DNA from: Macrolepiota albuminosa
Lineage: Eukaryota > Basidiomycota > Agaricomycetes > Agaricales > Agaricaceae
NCBI GenBank assembly: GCA_027475525.1
Contig: JAMWFC010000130.1
Coordinates: 124,001-188,000 of the forward strand
Direction: 5' to 3'
DNA: 64,000 nt
The translations under genes were made by a program, and so were the position numbers. Shown piece by piece: positions 1 to 10,467 of the stretch. The first letter of the stretch is position 1, and each line of letters opens with the position of its first letter. The notes beneath the pieces were generated by a model. The model did no database searches, was not told the DNA's origin, and worked only from the letters and a program-made list of their open reading frames with translations.

Positions 1-308
1 TTCGGTCACAACCACGACAGGTGAGCAAGGTTTTTCATTCGAAGTTACCGTACAACTAATTCAACCCATGTAAAATCCACGAGGTCTGCAGCATCGGTGC
101 GGGCTGGCTGATAGTCAGCCACAAGCAAGACACTCTAGAACCAGCTCTCTTACCAGCTTAGACATCACGGAGAATTCACGTCCACTTTCCTGCTATCCTG
201 ATCCTCCAACACCGTTAGAGGCGTCAGAGCCAGACCATACGGTATTGCACTCCATTTCTGACTTGCATCGACACTAATGTAAGACGCCGTTACCCATTTA
301 TCGCTGCC

Positions 309-1420
309 ATGTCTCGCCAAGAAAGCCTAGCATCTTGGTACAAAGGCCTCAAGGACGTACGTGGTCTTGTGCTAATACGGAAAACTTGTTGTACATCCTC
401 TCCTTATGCCTCAACGTGTTGTACTACATACTCTTCCTCGGATCTCTAGTCTTTTACAGAAAGCGAGTTCACAGAATTTTCAAGGAGGTATGGCTGATCA
501 CAGACGACGCGATGGAAAAGATTATTGGAACACTGGCTGAGGATCAAGCAAGATTGGAGACGCGAAGACAACGTGCTCTCAGCTCTGCAGCATATTTTGT
601 ACCCACAGAGGACGTTGAAATAAAAAATCTCAAAGTTCTCTGGGAGAGCTTCATTGATCAATCGATTCGCGAATGGGAAACAGCGAACCTTGTTGGCATA
701 CTACTTGTGTCGTAAGCTGTCCTCAGATTTCTTACTTCATCCTGACAGAAAAAGTGCAGAAGTATTATTGGTACACTACAAATATTACAGGCCCTATCGA
801 ATTCTGTTGTCAGAACAGCCGTCCTCATGTCCCTCATTTGCGCGTTAATGAGCCTTATCTATGGTTGTGCGTACACGGTACGCTTTTCTACAATGCGGCC
901 CGTTCATAAGGCTTTTCAATGGGCAACGGTAGTCTTTTTCCTGCACGAATTCACCAGTAGGTGAGCTTATTCCATTCAACCCACAGGAAGGTGAACGCAC
1001 AGGGAACACGATATTTTGGAATACATGGGTTCTACTTGCTATGCCTATAACATGGTTATCCTGGTGTGTATGCCTTTCTCAATTGATTTGGGACTTTTTG
1101 TTCTTCAACTTTTTAGGTCTTTGATTCTTTACCTCATTGGTATCATGGCTTTTGTCTGGTTGTCTGACCTCAGTTCGAGTGATTCCCCCTCCAAATTTGG
1201 GCTCGCGTCACAGATAGCCATCTCTTGTGTTCTTTTAGTCGGAGCGGTATATTTCGTGCTCATCATGAGGACGTTGAATAAATATGGTGGAAAGATGGAT
1301 GGGGAGTGGAGAGAAAAAGTGCGACGAGCGGCGGCGAAACGAAATGTTGTGATCCAGAATTCCTTTGAAGGAAATATTCAGGTCATACCTCCCACGCGAG
1401 CACAACATGGAACAAACTAG
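309..1420 (+). CDS. Multi-pass membrane protein of a basidiomycete family, intron-containing
   Basis: I read a spliced gene from an ATG at 309 to the stop at 1420. The clearest exons are 436-715 (basic region after a hydrophobic segment, then a helical stretch), 781-960 (contains a hydrophobic span followed by YGCAYTVRFSTM), and two exons around the GT-AG intron 1064-1116 (53 nt). That intron joins a segment ending PITWLSW to one beginning SLILYLIG. The product has three or four predicted membrane spans and a basic cytosolic tail. I recall proteins with this layout from many agaricomycete genomes, but no function is known to me. Junctions in the first half (about 357-470 and 715-781) are uncertain, so the N terminus may be wrong. 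No catalytic motif is visible. Confidence 0.55.
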
Positions 1421-4367
1421 CCAAGAGAATATATTTGTATTTTTCCATCGCTGAATGGATGAAGGACAAAAACATCTATTGTACGACGGGGCCACAACAC
1501 GATACATCATATCTTAAGTTATGCGAATTTCCTTTTCGGGTACTTCAGTATGCATAGCGTCGTGCGCCCTGCACTCTTTGTTATGATGATGCTTCAGCCA
1601 AACTCCTTGAATCTTTGTCGTTTTGTGCAAACTGGGAGAGGGATGAGTAAGAATTATATTTCGTGTCGACATTTATGTGTTCTCGTACCTAAGTAGCGTA
1701 TATGCGGATGACGTCCGGCGGTCGTGGGATAGTGGAAATATCACCAGCTTGGAGAGCAGATAATCAGCCTACATGAAGATGAACCAATAAATATACCAGC
1801 CATCACACCGTAACTCAGGAATTGCGTGTGCAACACACCGGTGCGACAAGCACCACAATTTGGAGGGACGGGTGCTTCAATGACTATTTCTTTGATAAGA
1901 TTGTCAGAAAGAACGATAGGGGCCAGACATCCAGATCGAAAAAAAGTTTCGTGACGACGAATTTATGATATTCATCCATAGAGGATAACTTCGTGATAAG
2001 ATCATGAAGATAAATCATGACGGGTAGATAAGCTGTAGTAGTCGTATTCAATGATGATTTATGTAAAATATAACTGACAGAGGATTAATAGTGAGTGTCG
2101 GTCATTTCCGAAAGGACAACTAAAGGATTCAAAAGTTGAAAATCACATTTTGCTATGGGGATCATCTTTAGGACACCTACCTGAGAAAAGAGAAGAATCC
2201 AATAGAGTAATAATGTAGCTCCTTGTTTTGTATCTTCTGCGAGATGGCATGTTTGATAATTAACACGTCAGGGTGACTGACCACTACAGAATTTTGGCCG
2301 TACGAGTAAAGAATGATCTATGCCATGGCTCGGTGAGACGAGTTTGCTGCGGACGGTAACTCTGGAATAATACTTGAGTCTACATCGACGAGCCTACAGC
2401 CTGAAATGTCATCGGACTTGCAAGTGACTTGTTGGTGTGTAACACCGCAGAGTAGGACTTGGAATAATATTGCGCTTATAGAGGGTTTTTGATGGTACAG
2501 CCATTTCAGAGATTATTGCTCAGCCTGCCACAAGATTTCTAAAACATGGGCGCACCACTGTCGATTGTAGATTAGTGTCTAAAGATGAGGGGAGTTGGCA
2601 AAGCTCGTGATCCAAAACAATCAGGAAAAGTTAAAGATCGTGACCTTTGGCAAACTAGGCAGATGAGGGCGTGCCAGCCTATCATAGACCAGCGGATATT
2701 AGATGGAGGATCGCAGTGGTATGTTGGTCATTGTACATTAGGTTCGGCACCACATTGTTTGTTCCATTCCTGCTGCAACCAAATTAAACACGATCGTGAG
2801 ATGCCCACGTGACGTTCGTTCCGTCTTGCCAAATGCTAAGGCGACTCGCACATTTTTCATTCATGAGGATACAGTGTAAACATATGTGAATGTACTCGAG
2901 CCAGACGCATGGGTCGACACCACGCCCTTTGCTGTCAGTTTTAAGCTATCGCTTCGCTTCACAAATACCCGTGCCGAGTCCATGTCTTGACGCATGCTCT
3001 GACAGGCTTGGCTCGTAGCTTTCTTCCTGCACACTTCATCAGAACGTTTGTCATAACGTTGTTTGCAATGTGCGAAGACGCATGAAGTACGGCGTTTTGT
3101 CATTGTCCCTTCTTCGTCAGCTGCTGATAATCCCAAGAAGTGTGCCAGCGCGCTGTCCTTCGTACACATCAATATCTGTAGCATTGATCCTATTTCTATC
3201 GGTCCTTACTAAAAAAAACCTCTTTAGTACACGTACCACTTCATTGTTCCCCTTCTCACGACGCCTGCACCACTATATATTGACGGGACTCACCCTTAAC
3301 ATCACACCTGCAATTTAGCAGACTTCTACCGAGGATTTGTGTGGGATAATTCTTGTGTAGTCTCTGGGTGTATTGATGTCAATCAGTATTCGTGTCATCG
3401 GCTGTGAGGAGAAGGTGTTGGGAGACTCATCGTGCGCTTGTGAACATCTCGGAAACGTAGTTGGGACAATCACTATGGAATTCTTCTATGGAAATTAAAC
3501 GAACCTCGCGACAGGGTTGTTGGTCACATCTTGTATGCGCTTATCAAGTCTGCTTTGTCGACCGAATGGCCTTCACATAATTCGGACAACCTCCGCGTTT
3601 CCCCTTATGACCTCAATGTAAAATCACCTTTCATTATGCAAGAATTCTTTTTTTTTCAGAATTGGTGCGAACTCGTATACACCAAAGAAAATCACGAAAA
3701 CAACCCGTTTTCTCCAACTTATTCACTGAAACTGAACTCAGGCACACTCGTGTCCGAACGCCGGGTGCCCAACAATGTTTCTGTATGGTTCCAATTCCCG
3801 CCGTACACCCACATGCCGGTTCCGCCTTATCCCCGCGCCCACCCTTGAACAGGCCTGAGGCGCCCACATCATGCGCCAAAGAAAATCGCGAAAACGGATC
3901 AGGCACCCTTGAGGCTGAACGCCGCGTGCCCAGCGATATTTATGTACGTACGTTTCTAGTCCCGCCACCCAAAATGATCGTGTGCGCCCACATACCGGTC
4001 CCAACTTATGTCCGACACCCGCCATTGAACACAAAGGAGAGAATGGCGCCCAAATTGTGCCTCATTTATGGTGTTGTGTCATCTTCACTGGACAGAAGAA
4101 CCTTCCAAGAACCACGAAAACAAACTAAATGGACTGATGTGCATTTCATTCTCGAGCACATGAATGAAAGCGTTGAAATCAAGGGTTGTCCTGTCAGGCA
4201 GTATATCCAGATATAGAAAGAGAGGGAGCAAAGAACGGATTTGCGCCCACATTGGGTGCTTCGGGACTTCCGTTCAAGGATCATGGCGGGCGTCGTTCGC
4301 GCGCATGCCACGAGTCAAGATCTGTCGGGGTCGGGCCGACGTGCGTGTGAATAGGCCTCCCGACGGG
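1421..4367. other. Gene-poor stretch with no convincing coding sequence
   Basis: Only short open frames without family resemblance occur here (for example 2585-2812 and 2861-3184). The single structured part is a diverged tandem duplication at about 3680-4060. I see no RNA gene and no complete element. Confidence 0.5.
3680..4060. repeat. Diverged two-copy tandem repeat, about 193 bp per unit
   Basis: The block starting accaaagaaaatcacgaaaa near 3680 recurs near 3872 as gccaaagaaaatcgcgaaaa. In both copies it is followed in the same order by a gaacgccg-gtgcccag segment, a cccgcc segment and a cccacat-ccggt segment. The copies have diverged by substitutions and small indels, so the duplication is old. 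The overlapping open frames on both strands look like by-products of the repeat. Confidence 0.5.
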
Positions 4368-4374
4368 TATAAAA
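4368..4374 (+). promoter_or_regulatory. TATA box for the DUF6699 gene
   Basis: TATAAAA stands 122 bp upstream of the ATG at 4496 in an otherwise GC-rich stretch, a normal distance for a fungal core promoter with a 5' leader of roughly 90 nt. Confidence 0.5.
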
Positions 4375-4495
4375 CCGAGGCGGGATTGCGCTAATTGAGT
4401 CCTCGTCGGGTTTCTGCCATTGAAATCCTACACTCTCCCTTAATCTGACTCGTCTCGAAATCAATCTCGCCAGCTGACTCTTGATTTCGGTGAAA

Positions 4496-5190
4496 ATGAA
4501 CTCGTCGTATTCAAAATCATCTGGGCACTATCCATACACCGGTTCCTCCAGTAGCTCAACGAGCACCGGATACGGTAATATCTCGTTGTTGGGTACACCG
4601 CCTACACCTATCCCTGCTACACCCTACTTGGCCCCTGGTACGCGCTAAGCCTCCCACTTTTGCTTACCTAACTCATTCCAAAAACAGTCCCACTCCCCAT
4701 ATGTTGCCCGCATAGCCACCCATCACCTGCATCAGACATCCCTCGGGCTGTAGCACACCCGAGATTGCAGAAAGCATACAATGCCATCTTACCTCCAATC
4801 GTAACCCATTACTCCTCTGAACCCGCAACGCATCCCGCAGTCACAATGCTCACGCTCCGTCTCACACCCCACCCGCGCTTGTGTATCCCTTTCATGGATG
4901 TCATTATCTCCTCTACACATTCGGGTCCATTGACAGTACATGACGTACAACTGTCTGTTTATCATACCCTTTCCCGTCTGATTACTCATTCGGACTTGCG
5001 AGCCCTGACGGATCAAGTCGCACACATGGCATCGGCAGCATTCCGTGTACGGACGGCAAGTGATCCGAACTCATTCGCGACTGGGATGCGTGTAGTCGAT
5101 CGGATGGGAGGTGCCTGCTGCATCATTGGTGTGGTTCCTACTGCAGAACCTGGCGTTTGGGAGGTTAGACTCATGCCGAGGAGACCCTGA
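4496..5190 (+). CDS. DUF6699 domain protein, two exons
   Basis: Exon 1 is 4496-4637 and exon 2 is 4688-5190. They are separated by a 50-nt GT-AG intron (4638-4687) with a CTAAC branch-point-like site; the splice keeps the frame and gives about 214 residues. The N-terminal 60 residues are low-complexity Ser/Thr/Pro/Tyr. The C-terminal 130 residues match the pattern I know for DUF6699: a conserved hydrophobic start, then GPLTVHDVQ before a helix, then an Arg-rich turn and a closing strand GVWEVRLMP. DUF6699 proteins are numerous in mushroom-forming fungi and have no established function. A TATA box lies upstream and an ordinary AT-rich untranslated stretch follows. Confidence 0.7.
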
Positions 5191-5863
5191 GTATTGCTCG
5201 GTAGTTGAGGGACGACAATTGGAACACGATTGACAGGTACTCGGGGTTGGCCATTGATATAGTCACATGAGTGCTGGATCGTTCGTTCTCGTCCCACCCT
5301 TCATCTTGGACTTTACCATGGACACTTTCCGTTCGATATAGAGGATTATATCGCCGGTCTTCTGTACTTATCTTGCATTGTACCGTTATGTACTTACTAG
5401 GCTCCCCTCTCCTCCATTCTCCACTCTCCATTCTTTATCACTATCATATTTGTTGTCTTGCTTCTTGGTCCATCCTGCTCTCTTCCTGCTGTGTCACCGC
5501 TAGCTTTCTGTACTCTTAGCCTCCGCAACTGTCCTGTCAATGTATATACCTCTCGCTCTATCTCAACATCCTATACACTCCCTTGCATGGAAACAGAGAC
5601 CTACAACATCTAGCGGTAAACTGATTTTCTACCAAATTCAAACGTTTGAGTACCAGTGGAACTTGACCAATTCAAAACTCCCGCCAGTGTATCTTGTGGA
5701 AGAAATGCAAATTACCACACGGCTTATATCTAGAATTTTTAGAATTGACGTAACCATGTCCCTGCCGGGATAACTACCTAGCGGGATCATACCAGAAAGA
5801 CACCTAAAAACCCATGAATACCTTCAGAGGGACATTAATACTTCAACAATCCTGTTTCATCAC
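5191..5863. other. Probable 3' untranslated and intergenic sequence
   Basis: The stretch is rich in CT-runs after the DUF6699 stop. Its open frames (such as 5271-5519) are of low complexity. I see no gene. Confidence 0.4.
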
Positions 5864-6259
5864 ATGGCTCGTTTTTCTGAAGACATTTTGTCCATAATTA
5901 AGCGCTCTGTACAAGTACAAAAGGTATATGGACCGATAACTGAACTTTATTTTTTCCTATTTTTCTGTTTCGGAATACTGACCACCTCTCTGTGTGCGAT
6001 CACCTGCTTAGCTTTTGGTACCAGGAGGTTTCTACATCTCATGCGATGCTTCTCTATCACGAGTCAGTCCGCTTTATTCTACATCTGCAGCGAATTTATT
6101 GAGATAGTCTTATCAAACGTCTCCAGTTTTCTTCTCCCGAGCCGTGGATCACGGGCAGACGAGGACCTTGATGCGAAAGAGTGCACAGAAGGATGCCACA
6201 ACTCAGAGATTATACGACCACGTTTCATTCACCACGAACATATCACCATAGACACCTGA
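5864..6259 (+). CDS. Hypothetical small membrane protein
   Basis: A 131-codon frame starts with ATG at 5864. Residues 25-50 form a hydrophobic segment rich in Phe, Leu and Cys, followed by a basic loop and a weaker hydrophobic stretch near residues 68-88. The tail is charged. I do not recognise the family. A GT-AG pair (GTATATGG at about 5923 and CTTAG at about 6012) would remove the hydrophobic segment, so the coding status is open. Confidence 0.25.
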   Translation: MARFSEDILSIIKRSVQVQKVYGPITELYFFLFFCFGILTTSLCAITCLAFGTRRFLHLMRCFSITSQSALFYICSEFIEIVLSNVSSFLLPSRGSRADEDLDAKECTEGCHNSEIIRPRFIHHEHITIDT

Positions 6260-6732
6260 CGCAAGGATTAGCAATACTGAGATGCGACAAGGTGTTCAAA
6301 TATCTCAGAGAATCCTCAGAGCAGTGGAAGTACGTGGAACGGTCCCAATAATGAGTGCGCCAGGAATGGGCAAAGGAAACATGAAAGGATGAGAGAGATA
6401 TCTTTGTGACCCGGTTTTGAAGCTAGAGGTAAGAGAAACAAATGTTATAGCGATCTCGAATTACTTATGTCATGCCTTACTGATGTTTACCATCACCACA
6501 AGACCTGCTGATACTGATGTAATCTCACGTCCTGGAGGACCAATGTTCGGATAAGGTATGTATACAGACTCGCCACATCTTTGATGATAAATTCAATCTA
6601 TTGCCAAGTTCTTTTGCGGGGTATCTAGTACTGATTCTCACTTACTCATTGACGGATAATTGTACATCAAGGCGGTGCTGTTGCACACCGGGCTGCCTTC
6701 CCACTTGCATCGGTTCAGCAGTTACGAGCGGC

Positions 6733-7870
6733 ATGGGTGGATGCATTTTGACAACTGACAGAACAGAAGGCGAGAGGTCGGCCGCGATTGACAGACAGAT
6801 CGAGGAAGATGCGAAGAGATATAAGCGGGAGTGCAAGATGTGTCGTCTGCCACTTTTCCACCTATTCATCTCTAATTGACTCTTTGAACAGGTTCCGGCG
6901 AGTCTGGGAAGAGCACCATCGTCAAGCAGATGAAGATCATTCACCAGAATGGGTTCTCACAGGCTGAGCTCAAGGCTTACAAACCTGTTGTATAGAAGAA
7001 CGTCCTTGATTCTGTCCACGGTGTTCTCGTCTACATGCGTAGCCTGCGCATGGACTGCGCATCCCTCCAGAATGCCATGCTCGCAGACAATATTCTCGCG
7101 TACCGTGTGACGGGGATCAAGGCGAGCTCAACGAGCTATCTACCCTCAACGTACGTTGGGCAGGATGGAACTGGATGAGGATAAACCAGAGGAAGAAGCG
7201 TTAAATGATGAGGCTGATGAGAGGCTGAAAGGGAAGGAGGAGGAGGATGCGTGGTTTGCGCCCGAAATTGCAGAGGCGATAACATTTCTTCTCAGAGATT
7301 CTACAAATAGGCATGCCTGGATACATTCCCAACGAGACTGGCATCCTTCGTGCACGGAGAAAGACGCTTGGGATATCTGAGGAGCGGTTTTTGATGGATA
7401 CCCTATCGTGAGCGGCCCTCTCGTTCTTCCGTCTGCCTTCATTATTGTCCTACCTGCAATGCCTCCTGCGTTCTACATTGTTCCAGCTTTGTATTGTCTT
7501 AGTCACTTGTTTCCTTTTCCTCCTCATCCCTTGGTCTCTCTTTCCTGAACAAACGAATTCTTCATTTCTTACGCTCACTACCAGCGTCTCTAATCTTTGT
7601 GATCTAACTATAAATGCTTTCTTTCTTCCTTCTTCGGAGCAGCCACTTCATTCTCTGCTTGTCTACTTATCACATCCCTTTCTCCGCTCGTAAGATGCTA
7701 ATCGCTCTTCTACTTACAGAATTCACATGTTCGACGTCGGCGGTCAACGATCCGAGCGGAAGAAGTGTGACGAGCATTATTTTTTGCACGGCGCTGAGCG
7801 AGTACGATTGGGTGCTGTTGGAGGAGAAATCGCAGGTGGTATTGAGCTTCAGGCGTTACAATTTGGTTTC
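6733..7870 (+). pseudogene. Heterotrimeric G-protein alpha subunit, decayed copy
   Basis: The family binds and hydrolyses GTP at the plasma membrane below G-protein-coupled receptors. Visible pieces, in order, are the N-terminal MGGC acylation signal at 6733, the amphipathic helix ending RYKRECKM, and the P-loop [20 protein letters not shown] near 6890-6950. These are followed by part of the helical domain, the YIPNETGILRARRKT switch I region near 7320-7365, the FDVGGQRSERKK switch II motif at 7727-7765, and ALSEYDWVLLEEKSQ at about 7790-7835. Breaks: an in-frame TAG shortly after the P-loop (about 6993) where a Tyr codon is expected, a stop near 7160, missing helical-domain residues before switch I, degraded splice sites, and loss of the NKxD and TCAT guanine-binding region and C terminus. 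It cannot encode a working GTPase. Confidence 0.8.
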
Positions 7871-8408
7871 TGTGCTTCAGTTCTTTATCGGCTACACTTA
7901 CATTGGATCTGTTCCTGTGGGTCTCTATGTTTTGTATGTTTTTTGTTTGTCTCGTCGTTTTCTCGTTTTTTTATTGCTATGATCCTTTTGTCGACAACGA
8001 GAAGCCCAAGGAGAACAACGAGAGCCGTTGTGGTAGAGGGACAGAGACTGCTGATGGAAGTAGTTCGAGAAGGAGGTTTCGTGAACAGCATGGTTTGGCA
8101 CCGACATTAAAGAATATCAAAGGGGATGGGCCGCTGCGACGCACGGCGAGACCGAGGTCTACGGGTTGTCGGAAAGGTGACGCTGTGTGGACGTGGCAGT
8201 GTCAGCGTGACATTGTCAGTGTGACGTGCCAGCACGACATTCGAGGGTACGGTAATTTATGAGTAAATGAATAGAATTCGTCCCCGTTTATGTAGACGTC
8301 AGTATCGAAACTGCATAGATTGATGTCCGTAACCATAAGATATAAAAAAAAAGGCATAAATGTATCAAAAAAAAATGTCATAATTTCGAAAAACCATTCT
8401 TCAGTTCT

Positions 8409-8612
8409 CATCGTCGTCCCTGTAGGCGTAGAACGTGTTTGCGTCGACACGGCCGCCGTACAGGAATAGATACATCCCTGTGCGACGCGGCCTCGCGTTC
8501 GTAGCCTGTAAATGGGTTGATTCGACCAATCATAGCGAAAAAAAATGCAACGAACCTGTCCGTTGTAACAATTGGGTGCTTTCCTCCCCATAACTCCCTT
8601 GCAGCGCTTCAA
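8409..8612 (-). CDS. Possible 3'-terminal exons of an unidentified gene or fragment
   Basis: On the minus strand a frame from 8612 carrying RKAPNCYNGQ can splice through a GT-AG intron (about 8503-8550) into a frame ending MYLFLYGGRVDANTFYAY and a stop near 8409. The two pieces join in phase and look protein-like. No start or upstream exons are evident, so this is either the end of a relic or a chance frame. I do not recognise the family. Confidence 0.25.
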
Positions 8613-8914
8613 TGAGCCAACAACGTACGCGTACGCACGCCTGACCGTTTATCAGGCATTCAGAGCAAAAAAGAAGGCACAAGGCCACTTACTTCATGCC
8701 TTGAACCACACCAGTCACTCTGCCTCCCCTTTTTCCGATTTTACGCGACGGATCGCCGTCGACGGTTTGGGAAACCGCATGCGATGATTCATCGAAAGTC
8801 GAAGAGCAATTCATGGATGTTGTGAGGTCAAAAATAACGTCGAATAAAGCGTTCACGGCTGGGCAACGTCTGGGACGCTGTGACGATCCCAATGCATCGA
8901 ATCGCGCGTGACGG

Positions 8915-9325
8915 TCACGAATACCCTACCTGCGCCTCAACGTCGCTCCCGTTGGCCTTTAAACGGCCAACGTTGTCTCCCTTCGTCGTCCTTGATGTCC
9001 CTGTACGCGGGTTAGATACATTGTGCCCTGCCTGCACCTCAACGTCGCTTCCGTTGGCCTTAAAACAGCCAACGTCGGCCCTCTTCGTCGTCTTTGATGC
9101 CTCCGCACGCGGTTTGACGGTCACCAATACCTACCTGCGCCTCAACGTCGCTCCCGTTGGCCTTTAAACGGCCAACGTTGTCCCCCTTCGTCATCCTTGA
9201 TGTCCCTGTACGCGGGTTAGATACATTGTGCCCTGCCTGCACCTCGACGTCGCTCCCGTTGGCCTTAAAACAGCCAACGTCGGCCCTCTTCGTCCTCTTT
9301 GATGCCTCCGCACGCGGTTTGGAAT
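8915..9325. repeat. 205-bp tandem repeat (two copies) with embedded palindromes
   Basis: Two head-to-tail copies with a period of 205 bp, each made of two related half-units of about 102-103 bp. Each half-unit carries an inverted repeat of the form GTTGGCC-(A/T-rich)-GGC(T)CAAC, at 8950-8972, 9052-9074, 9155-9177 and 9257-9279. The first and third are nearly perfect palindromes; the second and fourth carry the same loop variant. Frames stay open on both strands because the period holds few stop codons; I do not regard them as genes. Confidence 0.75.
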
Positions 9326-9345
9326 ATATTCGGCACGCCCTATAA

Positions 9346-10467
9346 TATAAATGGATACCATGAAGCTTGAGCGTGAGGATGGACGCCGAAGGTATGGATG
9401 GGATAATGCAAAGCAGTCAATTCTACAAGCTCTATCACAGATTTAGCACCAATAGGATGGTCCTGGCCATACCCAAGTTTTATGCGCGGATGAACAAAGG
9501 TACCGCCTGAGAAATCCAGAGACCTTTAGAGTGATTGGTGAGAATTATATGTTGGCAAAGAAGGACAGACAGTCTTTTGCATCCCTGGCTGCGTTTAAAT
9601 GACGTGGCGTCCAGTGACCATGCACAGGAATAACCATTAAGTAGTTAACAAATTTGACTGGCTTACGTTAACGCCGATGCAGTGTGAGCACAACGGTTAA
9701 TGATGTTCTGCCCTGCTGAGTCCTGTAACAGAAATAGAAACGGTGACTCCGATTCCTTGATATCTAGCAGGATAATGAATAATTCATAGATGTTCGTTAT
9801 TAAAGAAAAAGTAATGGACAACTTCGTACCTGTGTCAATATCAAATCGGGGCTTTTCATTTTTTCGCCTGAATTGTGAGAGGAAGGGAAAGTGAGCAAGT
9901 TTTTATGCTTTACATTCTTCTCCTGTGTTTGAGACGTAGGATATTCAATCGCCAATTCCAAAGCTTATAATCAGCTGTGATCCAACGATGTCAATGCTGT
10001 CAAACCTAGAAAGAACTAATAAGAACAAACTGCCCCGTAGTCCTGGAGACACGTAGTCTTTCGTCTATATGCCGACTTTACCCACATTTGCATTTGGCTG
10101 CATATGACCCGCCAGTGTGACTATATGACGTTTTCAGAACATATAGCCGTGCGGGTGAGAGGAGACATACCTAGCACTTTGAATGTCGACAACGCATGCT
10201 TGAGCGACTCCCATGAGAGCGGATGCTGACAATGAAACTGCTCGTGGGTGCACGGGGATTGCCGCAGATCTGTCAGGTCACGTTATATAAAGTCTTCCCA
10301 TGCTCTATTCTAGAATAAACTGCTGGTTCCAGAACTGGTTACATCAGAAAGTGCCAAACGTGGCGGTCTCGGCTCCTGCAACAGCTGACAAATAGTTGTG
10401 TATGTTTATCGTTATTGTATGATTTGTATTTGATTGGCCCATCTGTTCTTGTTCTGCAATTGTCACC
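9346..10467. other. Intergenic stretch without visible genes
   Basis: About 1.1 kb between the tandem repeat and the JmjC gene. No open frame of note, no repeat and no RNA gene was seen. It presumably contains the promoter of the gene starting at 10468. Confidence 0.4.

Noticed and set aside
3531..4311. Proline-rich proteins in several frames
   Set aside because: The frames follow the diverged tandem repeat, overlap on both strands and have no start context or recognisable domain.
8880..9345. Four overlapping frames on both strands
   Set aside because: They arise from the 205-bp tandem repeat and have no family resemblance.
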